Source: Wolbachia endosymbiont of Fragariocoptes setiger
Lineage (GTDB): Bacteria > Pseudomonadota > Alphaproteobacteria > Rickettsiales > Anaplasmataceae
NCBI GenBank assembly: GCA_019061405.1
Contig: JAHRAF010000001.1
Span: forward strand, 62,001 to 126,000
DNA: 64,000 nucleotides
Reading direction: 5' to 3'
The notes under the pieces are model-generated. The model saw only the letters and a program-made list of their open reading frames with translations, searched no databases and had not been told where the DNA came from. This document shows, piece by piece, positions 45,419-55,289 of the stretch. Within the stretch, counting starts at the first letter, position 1. Every line of letters starts with the position of its first letter. A program made the position numbers and the translations under genes.

Positions 45419-45460
45419 ACTAAGGCTATATTTGATGGTAGCCTTAGTGATTCCATCAAA
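45419..45460. terminator. Two interlocking hairpins between convergent genes
   Basis: ACTAAGGCTA (45419-45428) pairs with TAGCCTTAGT (45439-45448), a 10 bp stem. TTTGATGG in its loop (45431-45438) is also perfectly complementary to CCATCAAA (45453-45460), an 8 bp stem. The two can compete or, if loops allow, form a pseudoknot. The site lies between the 44516 gene and the end of pdhC, so a bidirectional terminator is the simplest reading. No T-run follows. Confidence 0.55.
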
Positions 45461-45465
45461 AAGAT

Positions 45466-46632
45466 TCAAACAATCATCAATAATGGATTTTCCATGTATA
45501 GCCTAAACGTGTTGAGAAATTTTGCACTCAATGCTCCGTCAACAGCTCTGTGATCAACAGAAAGTGTAACTGTCATCATTTCTAATATCTCTATTTTTTC
45601 GTTTATGACAATTGGACGCTTTTCAGATGCACCAATAGCAATTATACAGGATTGAGGTGGATTAATAATAGCGCTAAAAGCTTTAATACCAAACATGCCT
45701 AAATTAGAAACAGTCAATCCACCACCTTGAAATTCCTCAGGTTTCAATTTTCCTAATCTTGCTCTACTTGCTAGTTCTTTTATCTCTTTTGAAATAGATA
45801 AAATACTTTTATCATCAGCATTTTTTATAATAGGTGTAATTAGGCCATCATCTAGAGCAACAGCAACTGAAACATCTACACTCGAGTATTTTAATATCTT
45901 ATTATCTATCCAAGAAGAATTAATATCAGGAAATTTTTTCATGCTCATGGCAACAGCTTTAATAACCAAATCATTAATGGTAACTTTACTGTTCTCAACT
46001 GCAGAATTGATTTCATTTTTTAATAATATCAATTTGTCAATTTTACAATCTATAGTAAGGTAAAAATGTGGTATAGTCTGTTTAGATTCCACTAAACGCT
46101 GTGCTATTATTTGCCTCATATTACTTACTGCCACTTCAGTAGCATTCGTATGGACTTTAGAATCTGTTATATTATTGAGTACATCTGCCTTAACTATACG
46201 TCCATATGGACCTGTACCTTTTAACTCATTTATGTTGATTCCTTCATTTTCTGCTATTCTTCTGGCTACGGGACTAATCTTTATTCTACTATCTTCACTC
46301 ACATTCGATTTTGTAATTTTACTACTATCAGAATGCATCATTACATTTGGTTCTTTTATCTCACAATCTGTAGAAAGATCTTCTCCTTCTTCTAGCATTA
46401 TAGCTATTGGTTGATTGACAGATACACCACTTGTTCCCTCTGGTATCAAAATTTTTGCTATTATCCCTTCATCCACAGATTCAAATTCCATAATAGCCTT
46501 ATCAGTTTCTATCTCGGCGATTACATCACCAACTTCAACCTTTTCTTGTTCTTTTTTATGCCATTTTACTATTTTTCCTCCTGTTTTACTCATTGTTGGA
46601 GAAAGTGCGGGCATCAATATTTCTATAGGCAT
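45466..46632 (-). CDS. pdhC: Pyruvate dehydrogenase E2 (dihydrolipoamide acetyltransferase)
   Basis: A 388-residue E2. One lipoyl domain carries Lys45 in I-E-T-D-K-A-I-M-E-F. A short peripheral-subunit-binding domain follows (I-K-I-S-P-V-A-R-R-I-A-E, about 118-129), and the catalytic domain ends with S-V-D-H-R-A-V-D-G, which carries the active His. The L-M-P-A-L-S-P-T-M start is typical of the alphaproteobacterial and mitochondrial pyruvate enzyme. It transfers acetyl groups to CoA within the PDH complex. The E1 and E3 genes are not in the window. The inter-domain linkers are short. Confidence 0.95.
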   Translation of the reverse strand: MPIEILMPALSPTMSKTGGKIVKWHKKEQEKVEVGDVIAEIETDKAIMEFESVDEGIIAKILIPEGTSGVSVNQPIAIMLEEGEDLSTDCEIKEPNVMMHSDSSKITKSNVSEDSRIKISPVARRIAENEGININELKGTGPYGRIVKADVLNNITDSKVHTNATEVAVSNMRQIIAQRLVESKQTIPHFYLTIDCKIDKLILLKNEINSAVENSKVTINDLVIKAVAMSMKKFPDINSSWIDNKILKYSSVDVSVAVALDDGLITPIIKNADDKSILSISKEIKELASRARLGKLKPEEFQGGGLTVSNLGMFGIKAFSAIINPPQSCIIAIGASEKRPIVINEKIEILEMMTVTLSVDHRAVDGALSAKFLNTFRLYMENPLLMIV

Positions 46633-46751
46633 TGTTTATAGATGCATAAATATGCTTAATTTTTAGATTACTATGCATTTCATGTCAATTAAAAGAAGCT
46701 TGAGAAAATATGTTACATACTATAGAGTCATATTTCTTATGATAAAATATC

Positions 46752-48095
46752 ATGGACAGCAATATTATCAGAAAATACGATATCAGAGGTATAGTAGGAA
46801 AAGAACTACATATTAGTGACGGATATGAAATAGGTAAGAAGTTTGGTCAATTCGCAATCAATTCCTGTGTTGGTTACGATAGTAGAATAAGTGGACCAGC
46901 TATAGAAAAAGAACTAATTAGAGGCATAATTTCATCAGGGGGAAACGTTATACGTGTTGGACTCTGTTCTTCACCTATGCTTTATGCTGCAACACAGACC
47001 ACGAAAGCAGAGATAGGAATAATGATCACTGCCTCTCATAATCCAAAAGAATATAATGGTTTTAAGTTTTTTAGTAATAAACAGGTCTTTTCGAATCAAG
47101 AAATAAAAGAAGTTCTCAATAAAACTATTGAACCTTCTATGAAAAGTGGAAGTGTTATTAATATAAACCTATATCATAAATACATTAATATTCTTAAAAA
47201 TGCAGTTCACAATGATAATGAAGAAAGAAAACTAAAAATAGCTTGGGATTGCGGTAATAGCCCTGCAAGCGGAATTATTCGCTATATAGAAGAAGTTTTA
47301 CCTAATCATGAACATATAGTAATTAATAACTCTATAGATGGTACATTTCCTTTGCATGATCCAGATCCTATAGAAGAAAAAAACCTTGTGCTATTAGTTA
47401 ATACAATAAAGGAACATACATGTGATCTAGGTATTGCCTTAGATGGAGATAGTGACAGAGTATGCTTGATTGATAACACAGGTAATATAATCTCAAATGA
47501 CCATTTATTTATGCTTTTCGCACATGAGACAATAGAAAAACATCCTAATAGCAAAATAATAGCAAATGTAAAAATGAGTATGAAAGTATATGATTTTGTC
47601 AACAAATTAGGAGGACAAATCATCACCTGTGCAACTGGTCACTCATTAGTGAAAAAAAAGATGATTGAGGAAAATGCAAAGTTCGCTGGTGAATTAAGTG
47701 GTCATTTCTTCTTCTCTGAATTAGGATTTGATGATGGATTATACTCTGCTATAAAAGCTATTGACATAGTATTAAGAAAGAAGGAAAGCCTATACACAAT
47801 AATTGAAGCTTTACCTAAATTGTATATCACTCATGAGATAAAGATTGTTGTGAAAGAAGAAAAAAAGTTTAAGATAATCGAAGCAATAAAAACAATGCTA
47901 CAAAAGCAAAATATTACCTTCTCAAGTCTTGATGGCATTAAAGTCATAGATGATAGAGGTTGGTGGTTAATTAGAGCATCAAACACTCAGAATTGTATCA
48001 CAGCAAGATGCGAAGGAAAAACTCCGCAAGATCTTGAGCACATTAAAGAAATTTTATTTTATTATATGAATAAAGCACAATCTTTAAATGATTAA
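46752..48095 (+). CDS. Phosphomannomutase/phosphoglucomutase
   Basis: A 447-residue alpha-D-phosphohexomutase. The start I-R-K-Y-D-I-R-G-I is of the AlgC/ManB type, not the GlmM type. The catalytic phosphoserine is Ser95 in T-A-S-H-N-P, the metal loop is D-G-D-S-D-R (about 232-237, usually D-G-D-G-D-R) and the sugar-binding G-E-x-S-G-H loop is G-E-L-S-G-H. It moves phosphate between C1 and C6 of hexoses. No GlmM is seen here, so it could also supply GlcN-1-P to GlmU; that is inference. It overlaps the following SH3 gene by eight bases. Confidence 0.92.
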   Translation: MDSNIIRKYDIRGIVGKELHISDGYEIGKKFGQFAINSCVGYDSRISGPAIEKELIRGIISSGGNVIRVGLCSSPMLYAATQTTKAEIGIMITASHNPKEYNGFKFFSNKQVFSNQEIKEVLNKTIEPSMKSGSVININLYHKYINILKNAVHNDNEERKLKIAWDCGNSPASGIIRYIEEVLPNHEHIVINNSIDGTFPLHDPDPIEEKNLVLLVNTIKEHTCDLGIALDGDSDRVCLIDNTGNIISNDHLFMLFAHETIEKHPNSKIIANVKMSMKVYDFVNKLGGQIITCATGHSLVKKKMIEENAKFAGELSGHFFFSELGFDDGLYSAIKAIDIVLRKKESLYTIIEALPKLYITHEIKIVVKEEKKFKIIEAIKTMLQKQNITFSSLDGIKVIDDRGWWLIRASNTQNCITARCEGKTPQDLEHIKEILFYYMNKAQSLND

Positions 48096-48525
48096 TAAAT
48101 ATATTATCATATTGTTATTTTTTACTTACAATCAATCATTGTTCTCTGATGATTTTGTATCAATAAAATCAAATAAAATCAACATGAGGACTGGTGCAGG
48201 AATTCACTATCCGATTAAATGGGTGTATACCAAAAAAAATCTACCATTAAAAGTTGTAGAGAAATTTGAAAATTGGAAAAAAGTCTGTGATATTAACGAG
48301 GATTGTGGATGGATAAAAAGTACTTTATTAAGCAATAAACGTTATGTAATGCTAAAGGAAAACACACTTGGATACAAAAAACAAAACATTGAAAGTGAAG
48401 TACTTATGAAAATAGACAAATTTGCCATAATGGAAATCAAAAAATATACAAAAGACTGGTGTCTATTAAGTGCTTTAAAACGTAAAGCGTGGGTGCAGAA
48501 GAAATTTATATGGGGAGTTGATTAA
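48088..48525 (+). CDS. Secreted SH3-domain protein
   Basis: A 145-residue protein with a signal peptide (hydrophobic residues 5-18, cleavage near F-S-D). The bacterial SH3-type pattern follows: S-N-K-I-N-M-R-T-G-A-G-I-H-Y-P-I (about 28-43), V-V-E-K-F-E-N-W-K-K-V (about 55-65) and G-W-I-K-S-T-L-L (about 74-81). A second, weaker SH3 repeat covers the last 65 residues and includes D-W-C-L-L-S-A. Such domains bind cell wall or periplasmic partners. Its overlap with the phosphohexomutase gene indicates joint expression. Confidence 0.85.
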   Translation: MINKYIIILLFFTYNQSLFSDDFVSIKSNKINMRTGAGIHYPIKWVYTKKNLPLKVVEKFENWKKVCDINEDCGWIKSTLLSNKRYVMLKENTLGYKKQNIESEVLMKIDKFAIMEIKKYTKDWCLLSALKRKAWVQKKFIWGVD

Positions 48526-48752
48526 AAGCTGGTATATGTGAAAAACAATACAATGCATAATAAAAATTATAGAGTTCACCTGCTAATTGAACTGACAAAA
48601 AATTTATCGATGTATCTGCTAAAAATTTTTCAAATTAAAATAACAACAAAGTTACTACAGTCTCTCTTATAATAACTTCAGAATTTTGATGATGAGAAAT
48701 TAATTTTTGTGATGAAATTTTTACTTAAAGCTAAAATTTGTTCGTACTAGTA

Positions 48753-49700
48753 ATGATTAAGATATTTTTAACCTCACTTATTCTTGGATTTATTCTTTAT
48801 CCTTACTTCATCAGATTAATGAAAAGAATAAATCAAGATGGACAACCAATAAGATTAGTGGGTCCAGCCCATCATATAGCAACAAAAAAAAATGTACCTA
48901 CTATGGGTGGAATAGTAATACTTTTTTCTGCTATTGCTTCAATTTTATTATGGATGGAACTAACAACCAAAATTGTTCTGTTCATCTTCACAATTCTATC
49001 TTTTACTGTTCTTGGATTTGTTGATGATTACTTAAAATTAAAGACAAAAAATCATCGAGGACTTAGTGCAAAAATAAAAATACTTATTCAAATTACTATT
49101 GCAGTAACCAGTATGCTTTTATTAAATTCTGATCATTTTTCAAAAATATGTCTTTTTCGCAGTCAATACATCGATATTGGTTACTTTTATCTTCCATTTA
49201 CTGTATTTGTAATAGTAGGTGCTGCCAATGCTGTAAACCTCACAGATGGATTAGACGGGCTCGCTGCAACTCAAGCAATCACTTCTTTCATTTCTCTCAG
49301 TATAGTCGCATACCTTATTGTAGAAGATAATGATGTAATTTTCTTTTCTATTGCTTTTATTGGAGCAATTCTAAGCTTTCTATGGTTTAATGCACATCCA
49401 GCAAAAATATTTATGGGAGATGTTGGAAGCTTAGGAATTGGTACAGCTTTAGGACTAATTAGCATACTAATCAAAAGAGAAATACTTTTTTCAATTATTG
49501 GAATAATTTTTGTCATAGAAACTCTTTCTGTCATTATTCAAATATCATACTTCAAATATACTAAAGGAAAGAGAATTTTCCTTATGTCACCAATACACCA
49601 TCACTTCGAGGAAAAAGGTTGGTCAGAAACCACAATAGTTACGAGGTTTTGGATAATTTCAATCATCTCCTCTATATTTAGCATAATTTTCTTACTATAG
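48753..49700 (+). CDS. mraY: Phospho-N-acetylmuramoyl-pentapeptide transferase
   Basis: A 315-residue integral membrane enzyme with about ten helices. Signatures are P-T-M-G-G (about 47-51), the D-D-Y-x-K motif V-D-D-Y-L-K (about 91-96), N-L-T-D-G-L-D-G-L-A (about 161-170), the later G-D-V-G-S-L and the closing P-I-H-H-H-F-E. It makes lipid I, the first membrane step of peptidoglycan. The frame opens at a TTG at 48738; I use the ATG at 48753. There is a 227-base gap upstream with no gene. It fits with GlmU and the M23 peptidase in the window. Confidence 0.95.
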   Translation: MIKIFLTSLILGFILYPYFIRLMKRINQDGQPIRLVGPAHHIATKKNVPTMGGIVILFSAIASILLWMELTTKIVLFIFTILSFTVLGFVDDYLKLKTKNHRGLSAKIKILIQITIAVTSMLLLNSDHFSKICLFRSQYIDIGYFYLPFTVFVIVGAANAVNLTDGLDGLAATQAITSFISLSIVAYLIVEDNDVIFFSIAFIGAILSFLWFNAHPAKIFMGDVGSLGIGTALGLISILIKREILFSIIGIIFVIETLSVIIQISYFKYTKGKRIFLMSPIHHHFEEKGWSETTIVTRFWIISIISSIFSIIFLL

Positions 49701-49909
49701 AAATGTGTTAAGCTTTAAGGAAACTTCTTTTAGTATACACAGCTTTAATTAGAGTATATACGTAGAAAATATCCTTATCTAAGTAGAGTTCATCTATTTA
49801 TTATGTGACTACAATTGAAAATTCTGTTTAAGAATGTTTATTAATAGAGGTACTTTTTAGTTGAAAAAATACAGTTACTTCATCATATATCAAAGAAGAA
49901 ATTTCTTAT

Positions 49910-50512
49910 ATGAATCCAAACTTTGAATTAGAGAATAAATTATTTGGCATTATTGCTGGAGTAGATGAAGTAGGTAGAGGATCACTTGCTGGCCCAGTAA
50001 TATCCGCAGCTGTGATTTTTACCAATAGAAGTATAATCATAAATGGCATTAACGACTCAAAAAAGTTAACCCCTAAACGTAGACAGATTTTGTACAATGA
50101 AATAACATCAGTTGCAAAATTTGCCATAGGATCCGCAAGTGTAGAAGAAATAAATTTATATAATATCCTTGAATCAACAAAATTTTCAATGAAACGTGCA
50201 TTGATTAATCTTGATCTAGAACTAGATTACGTATTAATTGATGGTAACCAAGCACCTTATGTAAAGTGGCCAGTTAAAACTATAATAAAGGGTGATAACC
50301 TAAGTATATCAATAGCTGCAGCTTCAATAATTGCAAAAGTATATAGAGACAAGATTATGGATAATCTACATAAGGAGTATCCTCATTATGATTGGAATCA
50401 CAATAAAGGATATGGTACAAAAAAACATATTGATGCCATCAAGCTTCATGGTATTACCAAATACCATAGAAAAAATTTTATGTCCTGCCGTTCGTATAAA
50501 ACTATAGATTAA
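49910..50512 (+). CDS. rnhB: Ribonuclease HII
   Basis: A 200-residue RNase HII. The active-site start is I-A-G-V-D-E-V-G-R-G-S-L-A-G-P-V (about 14-29) with D and E as metal ligands. Further landmarks are D-S-K-K-L-T-P-K-R-R, an Asp in the Y-V-L-I-D-G-N strand (about 107-113) and S-I-A-A-A-S-I-I-A-K-V-Y-R-D (about 131-144). It removes RNA from RNA/DNA hybrids, including single ribonucleotides. Normal length; no operon partners. Confidence 0.95.
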   Translation: MNPNFELENKLFGIIAGVDEVGRGSLAGPVISAAVIFTNRSIIINGINDSKKLTPKRRQILYNEITSVAKFAIGSASVEEINLYNILESTKFSMKRALINLDLELDYVLIDGNQAPYVKWPVKTIIKGDNLSISIAAASIIAKVYRDKIMDNLHKEYPHYDWNHNKGYGTKKHIDAIKLHGITKYHRKNFMSCRSYKTID

Positions 50513-50640
50513 CACCATTACAACAACTAGATGTACATTATTTTGTTATACAATAACTCTATGATAAAAGTTATCTTAGTAATAATTTAACTACTGATAA
50601 TATAAAATTAATAATATGGCAATTATAAGAGGGGTAAAAA

Positions 50641-51234
50641 ATGTCTTTATCTAAATGGTTTTTTGGTTTCGACCAAACCGATATCGAGCGTAATGCAAAT
50701 GCTGTTGCAGAAATAGAAAAATACTTTCCTGATATTCTCAGAAGAATCAAGCAGTTAGAAAGTCAAAATATAGACCTAGCAGAGCAGATAAATAAATTAA
50801 AAGAAATATATGGAAATATTGATCAAAAATTTGCTCCTTTGAAAGAAAATATATCTTCCTTAATGGAAAATGTTTCAGAAAATACTAACACTTTACAAGA
50901 ACATACTAAAAGTATAGCAGAAACATCAGAAAAACTTACAAGCCTGACAGAAAAAGTAGGAAATTCAGATCAAATGTTGATTGTATGTTCTATCATGGCA
51001 TCTGTTGCGGCAATTACTGCGTTCTCCTTTATCGCATACTGTATTTATCAATCAACTCAACAGGAAAAAGAAAAAAAGAATGAATCGGATAACATCAACT
51101 TAGTCAATGTTGATTCTTATTGGTGGGATGACACCAACTCAACGAATACTACATTTGCTAAACAAGGACATAACCCACGAACAAACCTCTCTGATTCTGC
51201 TTATTCCTTAATGGCAAGTACACAGATTCATTAA
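50641..51234 (+). CDS. Hypothetical coiled-coil membrane protein
   Basis: A 197-residue protein of unknown function. Residues 20-115 are charged with heptad repeats (I-K-Q-L-E-S-Q-N-I-D-L-A-E-Q-I-N-K-L), a long coiled coil. One membrane helix follows at about 119-138 (L-I-V-C-S-I-M-A-S-V-A-A-I-T-A-F). The last 55 residues are Asn/Ser/Thr-rich with W-W-D-D. It has a strong ribosome site (GAGGGG) and its own terminator hairpin, so it looks like a well-expressed single gene. The topology would place the coiled coil and tail on opposite sides of the membrane. Confidence 0.8.
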   Translation: MSLSKWFFGFDQTDIERNANAVAEIEKYFPDILRRIKQLESQNIDLAEQINKLKEIYGNIDQKFAPLKENISSLMENVSENTNTLQEHTKSIAETSEKLTSLTEKVGNSDQMLIVCSIMASVAAITAFSFIAYCIYQSTQQEKEKKNESDNINLVNVDSYWWDDTNSTNTTFAKQGHNPRTNLSDSAYSLMASTQIH

Positions 51235-51275
51235 TGGTAGCAAGTCCTCAGACAATTTCTTGTTGTTAATTTAAT

Positions 51276-51302
51276 GGGCAGAATATCTTTCTGCCTTCAT
51301 TT
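51276..51302 (+). terminator. Rho-independent-type terminator of the 50641 gene
   Basis: GGGCAGAA (51276-51283) pairs with TTCTGCCT (51289-51296), with a five-base loop, then TCATTTTAT follows. The stem is GC-rich for this genome and a T-rich run comes after it. Confidence 0.65.
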
Positions 51303-51378
51303 TATAGCAATTTAGGATTTTCTCTTTTTTAATCATTAGATGTTATTCACCTATAAGTTTCCAACTAAAAAATAGCAG

Positions 51379-53631
51379 ATGATTTCCAAAAACTTAGAAG
51401 CAAGTTTAAACAAGGCATTGTTAATCGGTTTAAAGCTTAATCTAAAATTTGCAAAGCTTGATCATTTATTATTGGCACTAGTTCGAGATATAGATGTGAA
51501 TTATGTTCTTTCAAGATGCAACATTAAAGTGGATGACATCATAGATGTAGATAATATATTATCTAAGTGTAATATCAGTACTTTCAAAGACTTTGATTCT
51601 AGACCAATTTCCGGTCAAGTTAAGCCAGATTCAACATTTCAATCTGTAATACATAAAACAGTAATACATGCTCATAATCTGGGAAAAAAAGAAATTAATG
51701 GAGCAAGTGTACTGAGAGAGATTTTGTGCGATCAAAATCTAGATGTTAGAGGATTATTACATAAAAATAATACAAAAAATTGTAATTCTATTCACTATAT
51801 ATCTAATTTGATAGACTATGGTGATGATCATAAAACAAAAACTGATAGAAATAATAACGTTTCCTTTACGATAAATAAAGGTGAAGCGCTCAAAGATGAT
51901 GAAATATTACATACCTACTGTAAAAACTTAAACGATTTTGCAAGAAATCAAGAAATAGATCATATTATTGGTCGTGAATATGAATTAAATCGCACTATAG
52001 AAATTTTACTAAGGCGTAGAAAAAACAATCCTTTATATATAGGAGATCCAGGCGTTGGTAAAACAACTATAGTTGAAGGTTTAGCATTGAGAATTGTTGA
52101 AGGAAGTATTCCAGATGTATTAAAATCTAGTGTAATTTTTGCATTAGACTTAGGATCACTTCTAGCTGGAACAAGATACAGAGGTGATTTTGAAGAAAGA
52201 GTAAAGTCCATAATTAAAGCAATTGAAGCTAGAACATCTGCTATTCTCTTCATTGATGAAATACATACTATTATTGGTGCTGGCTCAACTAGTGGTAGTT
52301 TTCTTGATGCAGGCAATCTACTCAAGCCTGCATTAGCGAGAGGTACTTTGCGTTGTATCGGTGCAACTACATACAAAGAATACAGTAATAACTTCGAAAA
52401 AGATAAAGCATTAGAAAGAAGGTTTCAGAAAATTAATATCAAAGAGTCTTCAGTAATTGAAACAAGAAAGATATTAGAAGCTAATAAGCATTACTATGAA
52501 GACTATCATGGAGTATATTATACAAAGTGTGCGATTAAATCTATATCTGAACTTGCAGAAAAACATATTATCGGGAGAACATTACCTGATAAAGCATTTG
52601 ATGTACTTGATGAAGCAGGAGCACATCGTAAATTATCAAACAATAAGAGCAAATTAATAAATAGTAGAGATATTAAAAATACTATTGTCAGAATGACTAA
52701 TATACCTTGTGCTTCTGAAGTAGATGAAATGAAGAAAATAATTTCCTTAGAAGCTAACCTAAAAAAAATTATTTTTGGTCAAAAACATGCAATAGAATCA
52801 CTTATAAACACAATAAAAATAGCTAAATCTGGCCTAAGAAACTGTAATAAACCTTTAGCAAGCTATCTTTTTGCAGGACCAACTGGTGTAGGAAAAACCG
52901 AATTAGCAAGGCAATTATCAAAAGAAATGGGAATGCATATGATAAGGTTTGATATGTCAGAATATATGGAGCCTCATACCATCTCAAGAATGATAGGTTC
53001 TCCTCCGGGATATGTAGGTTATGATCAAGGTGGATTATTAACCGAATCTGTATCCAATCATCCATACAGTGTTGTACTTCTCGATGAAATTGAAAAGGCT
53101 CATAGAGATATATACAATATATTGCTACAAGTTATGGATTATGGTTGCATTACAGACACATATGGAAAGAAAATCAATTTTTCACATACTATTTTAATTA
53201 TGACAACCAACGCAGGAGAATCAGAACGTCAAAAAAGTTCCATTGGGTTTGGTAATAAAAATTGCAGCGCTAATGATAATCAAAAAGCAATTGAACTAGT
53301 TTTCAGCCCTGAATTTCGTAATCGCCTTGATGCAATGATTTCATTTTCTGATCTGAGTAATGATGCTATTTTACATATTGTGAATAAGTTTATTTCAGAA
53401 CTAGAAGAACAGCTTCTAAAAAAAGGCATACATTGTAGCGTGGAAAATGATGTAAAACTTTATCTTGCAAAATCAGGGTATAACAAGGAGATGGGAGCAC
53501 GTCCTATTGAAAGAACAATTAAAAAAGAAATAAAGAATCATCTAGCTGAAAAAATATTAATGCATACACTAACTAAAGGAAAAAAGGTTAGAATTTATAT
53601 GAATAATGGTATTAATTTTGCTATCAGTTAA
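51379..53631 (+). CDS. clpA: ATP-dependent Clp protease ATPase subunit ClpA
   Basis: A 750-residue Hsp100 with two AAA+ modules. The N-domain covers about residues 1-150. Walker A of module one is G-D-P-G-V-G-K-T-T (about 222-230), with Walker B L-F-I-D-E-I-H-T. Module two has G-P-T-G-V-G-K-T-E (about 500-508) and V-V-L-L-D-E-I-E-K-A. There is no ClpB-type middle coiled coil, which separates it from ClpB. It unfolds substrates into ClpP (28826 here). clpS, its usual adaptor, is not adjacent. Confidence 0.93.
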   Translation: MISKNLEASLNKALLIGLKLNLKFAKLDHLLLALVRDIDVNYVLSRCNIKVDDIIDVDNILSKCNISTFKDFDSRPISGQVKPDSTFQSVIHKTVIHAHNLGKKEINGASVLREILCDQNLDVRGLLHKNNTKNCNSIHYISNLIDYGDDHKTKTDRNNNVSFTINKGEALKDDEILHTYCKNLNDFARNQEIDHIIGREYELNRTIEILLRRRKNNPLYIGDPGVGKTTIVEGLALRIVEGSIPDVLKSSVIFALDLGSLLAGTRYRGDFEERVKSIIKAIEARTSAILFIDEIHTIIGAGSTSGSFLDAGNLLKPALARGTLRCIGATTYKEYSNNFEKDKALERRFQKINIKESSVIETRKILEANKHYYEDYHGVYYTKCAIKSISELAEKHIIGRTLPDKAFDVLDEAGAHRKLSNNKSKLINSRDIKNTIVRMTNIPCASEVDEMKKIISLEANLKKIIFGQKHAIESLINTIKIAKSGLRNCNKPLASYLFAGPTGVGKTELARQLSKEMGMHMIRFDMSEYMEPHTISRMIGSPPGYVGYDQGGLLTESVSNHPYSVVLLDEIEKAHRDIYNILLQVMDYGCITDTYGKKINFSHTILIMTTNAGESERQKSSIGFGNKNCSANDNQKAIELVFSPEFRNRLDAMISFSDLSNDAILHIVNKFISELEEQLLKKGIHCSVENDVKLYLAKSGYNKEMGARPIERTIKKEIKNHLAEKILMHTLTKGKKVRIYMNNGINFAIS

Positions 53632-53714
53632 ATAGGCTTAATTATATTACTTTCTACACTTTCAAATAGTTTAATTTCTTGTACAATTTCAGTACATTCT
53701 CTACATAACTACAA

Positions 53715-55226
53715 ATGACTATCAACAGAGCATTAATATCTGTCTATAATAAAACAAATATAATTAACCTTGCATCATTTTTAATGAATCAGCAAGTAGA
53801 ACTCATTTCAACTGGTAACACATATAAAGTACTCTGCGAAGCTGGAATAAAAAGTGAGGAGATATCAAACTATACTCAATTTCCCGAGATATTAAATGGC
53901 AGAGTAAAAACCCTACATCCTAAAATTCATGGTGGAATACTGTGCGATAGAGAAAAACATAAAAGTGAAATGGAAAGTCTTAATGTAAATTCTATCGATC
54001 TTGTAATCGTTAATTTATATCCATTTTGTGAAACAGTCAAAAACAACGTATCAGAAAGTGAAATAATAGAACAAATAGATATAGGAGGAGTTGCTCTGAT
54101 AAGAGCTGCTGCAAAAAATTTTCTTTTTACGACAGTAATTTCAAGTATTGACCATTATGATGAATTGCAAGAAGAAATGCTTAAAAATAACAATAAAACT
54201 ACATTAGACTATAGAAAAAGATTAGCAAGAGAAGCTTTTTCTCTCACTACTTACTATGATTTTAGTATCTATAATTGGTTTTTATCTAATAGCAAAGATA
54301 ACACATTACCAGAACTTTTTACGTTACACGAAAAGAAAACAAAAGAATTAAGATATGGTGAAAATCCTCATCAAAAAGCTGCCTTTTATGGTGACAATTC
54401 TTTATTTAAGAAAGTACATGGAAAAGAGCTAAGTTATAACAATATTATTGATATAGAATCTGCAATCAACATTATTTCAGAATTCGAGGAACCAGCAGCA
54501 GTAATAATAAAACATAATAATCCCTGTGGAGCAGCTGTAGGAACTGATTCTTTAAATGCTTATGAAAAAGCCTTTTCATGTGATAAAACTAGCAGCTTTG
54601 GTGGAATAGTTGTTTTGAATAGAGAAATAGATTCTAATCTTGCAAAAAAATTAAGCGAGACATTTCTAGAGGTAATAATAGCACCTTCAATAACTGATGA
54701 ATCTCTCGAAATCTTACAAAAAAAGAAGAATCTAAGAATATTATTACATCAAAAACACGAGCAAAATAAGAAATATCAGCTTAAAAATATTACTGGTGGA
54801 TTTTTAGTACAAGAAAATAATGATAGTAAAATTACTGAAGAAGAAATGCAACAGGTTACCAATTACACTGCTACAGAAGAAACGAAAAAGGATCTTATTT
54901 TTGCTTGGAAAATATGCAAGCATGTAAAATCAAATGCTATCGTTATTGCAAAAAATGAATGTACTGTTGGCATTGGTGCGGGGCAGATGAGCAGAATAGA
55001 TAGTGTTAACATCGCAATAGAAAAATCAGGTGAGAAATGTAAAGATGCAGTGCTTGCTTCAGATGCATTTTTTCCTTTTTCAGATAGCATCATAAAAAGT
55101 GCGCAACATGGAATAGTAGCTATTATTCAACCTGGTGGTTCACTCAGAGATCAAGATGTCATCACAGAAGCAAATAGAAATAAAATAGCCATGTTTTTTA
55201 CAGGAGTGCGTTGTTTTTCTCACTAG
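53715..55226 (+). CDS. purH: Bifunctional AICAR formyltransferase / IMP cyclohydrolase
   Basis: A 503-residue PurH. The N-terminal IMP cyclohydrolase (MGS-like fold) shows A-L-I-S-V-Y-N-K-T, then G-R-V-K-T-L-H-P-K-I-H-G-G and D-I-G-G-V-A-L-I-R-A-A-A-K-N. The C-terminal formyltransferase has L-R-Y-G-E-N-P-H-Q, K-H-N-N-P-C-G-A-A and the terminal I-I-Q-P-G-G-S-L-R-D. It performs the last two steps of purine synthesis. Purine synthesis is one of the pathways proposed as a Wolbachia contribution to hosts. Length is slightly below E. coli's. Confidence 0.97.
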   Translation: MTINRALISVYNKTNIINLASFLMNQQVELISTGNTYKVLCEAGIKSEEISNYTQFPEILNGRVKTLHPKIHGGILCDREKHKSEMESLNVNSIDLVIVNLYPFCETVKNNVSESEIIEQIDIGGVALIRAAAKNFLFTTVISSIDHYDELQEEMLKNNNKTTLDYRKRLAREAFSLTTYYDFSIYNWFLSNSKDNTLPELFTLHEKKTKELRYGENPHQKAAFYGDNSLFKKVHGKELSYNNIIDIESAINIISEFEEPAAVIIKHNNPCGAAVGTDSLNAYEKAFSCDKTSSFGGIVVLNREIDSNLAKKLSETFLEVIIAPSITDESLEILQKKKNLRILLHQKHEQNKKYQLKNITGGFLVQENNDSKITEEEMQQVTNYTATEETKKDLIFAWKICKHVKSNAIVIAKNECTVGIGAGQMSRIDSVNIAIEKSGEKCKDAVLASDAFFPFSDSIIKSAQHGIVAIIQPGGSLRDQDVITEANRNKIAMFFTGVRCFSH

Positions 55227-55289
55227 AAAATGATAAGTGAAAGTTGGCAAAAACAACAAATTCATTGCTTAAAAAATTGGTACGTCTGT

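Noticed and set aside
45419-45460. True H-type pseudoknot
   Set aside because: The linking loops of 2 and 4 bases look too short to span stems of 8 and 10 pairs; competing hairpins are the safer reading.
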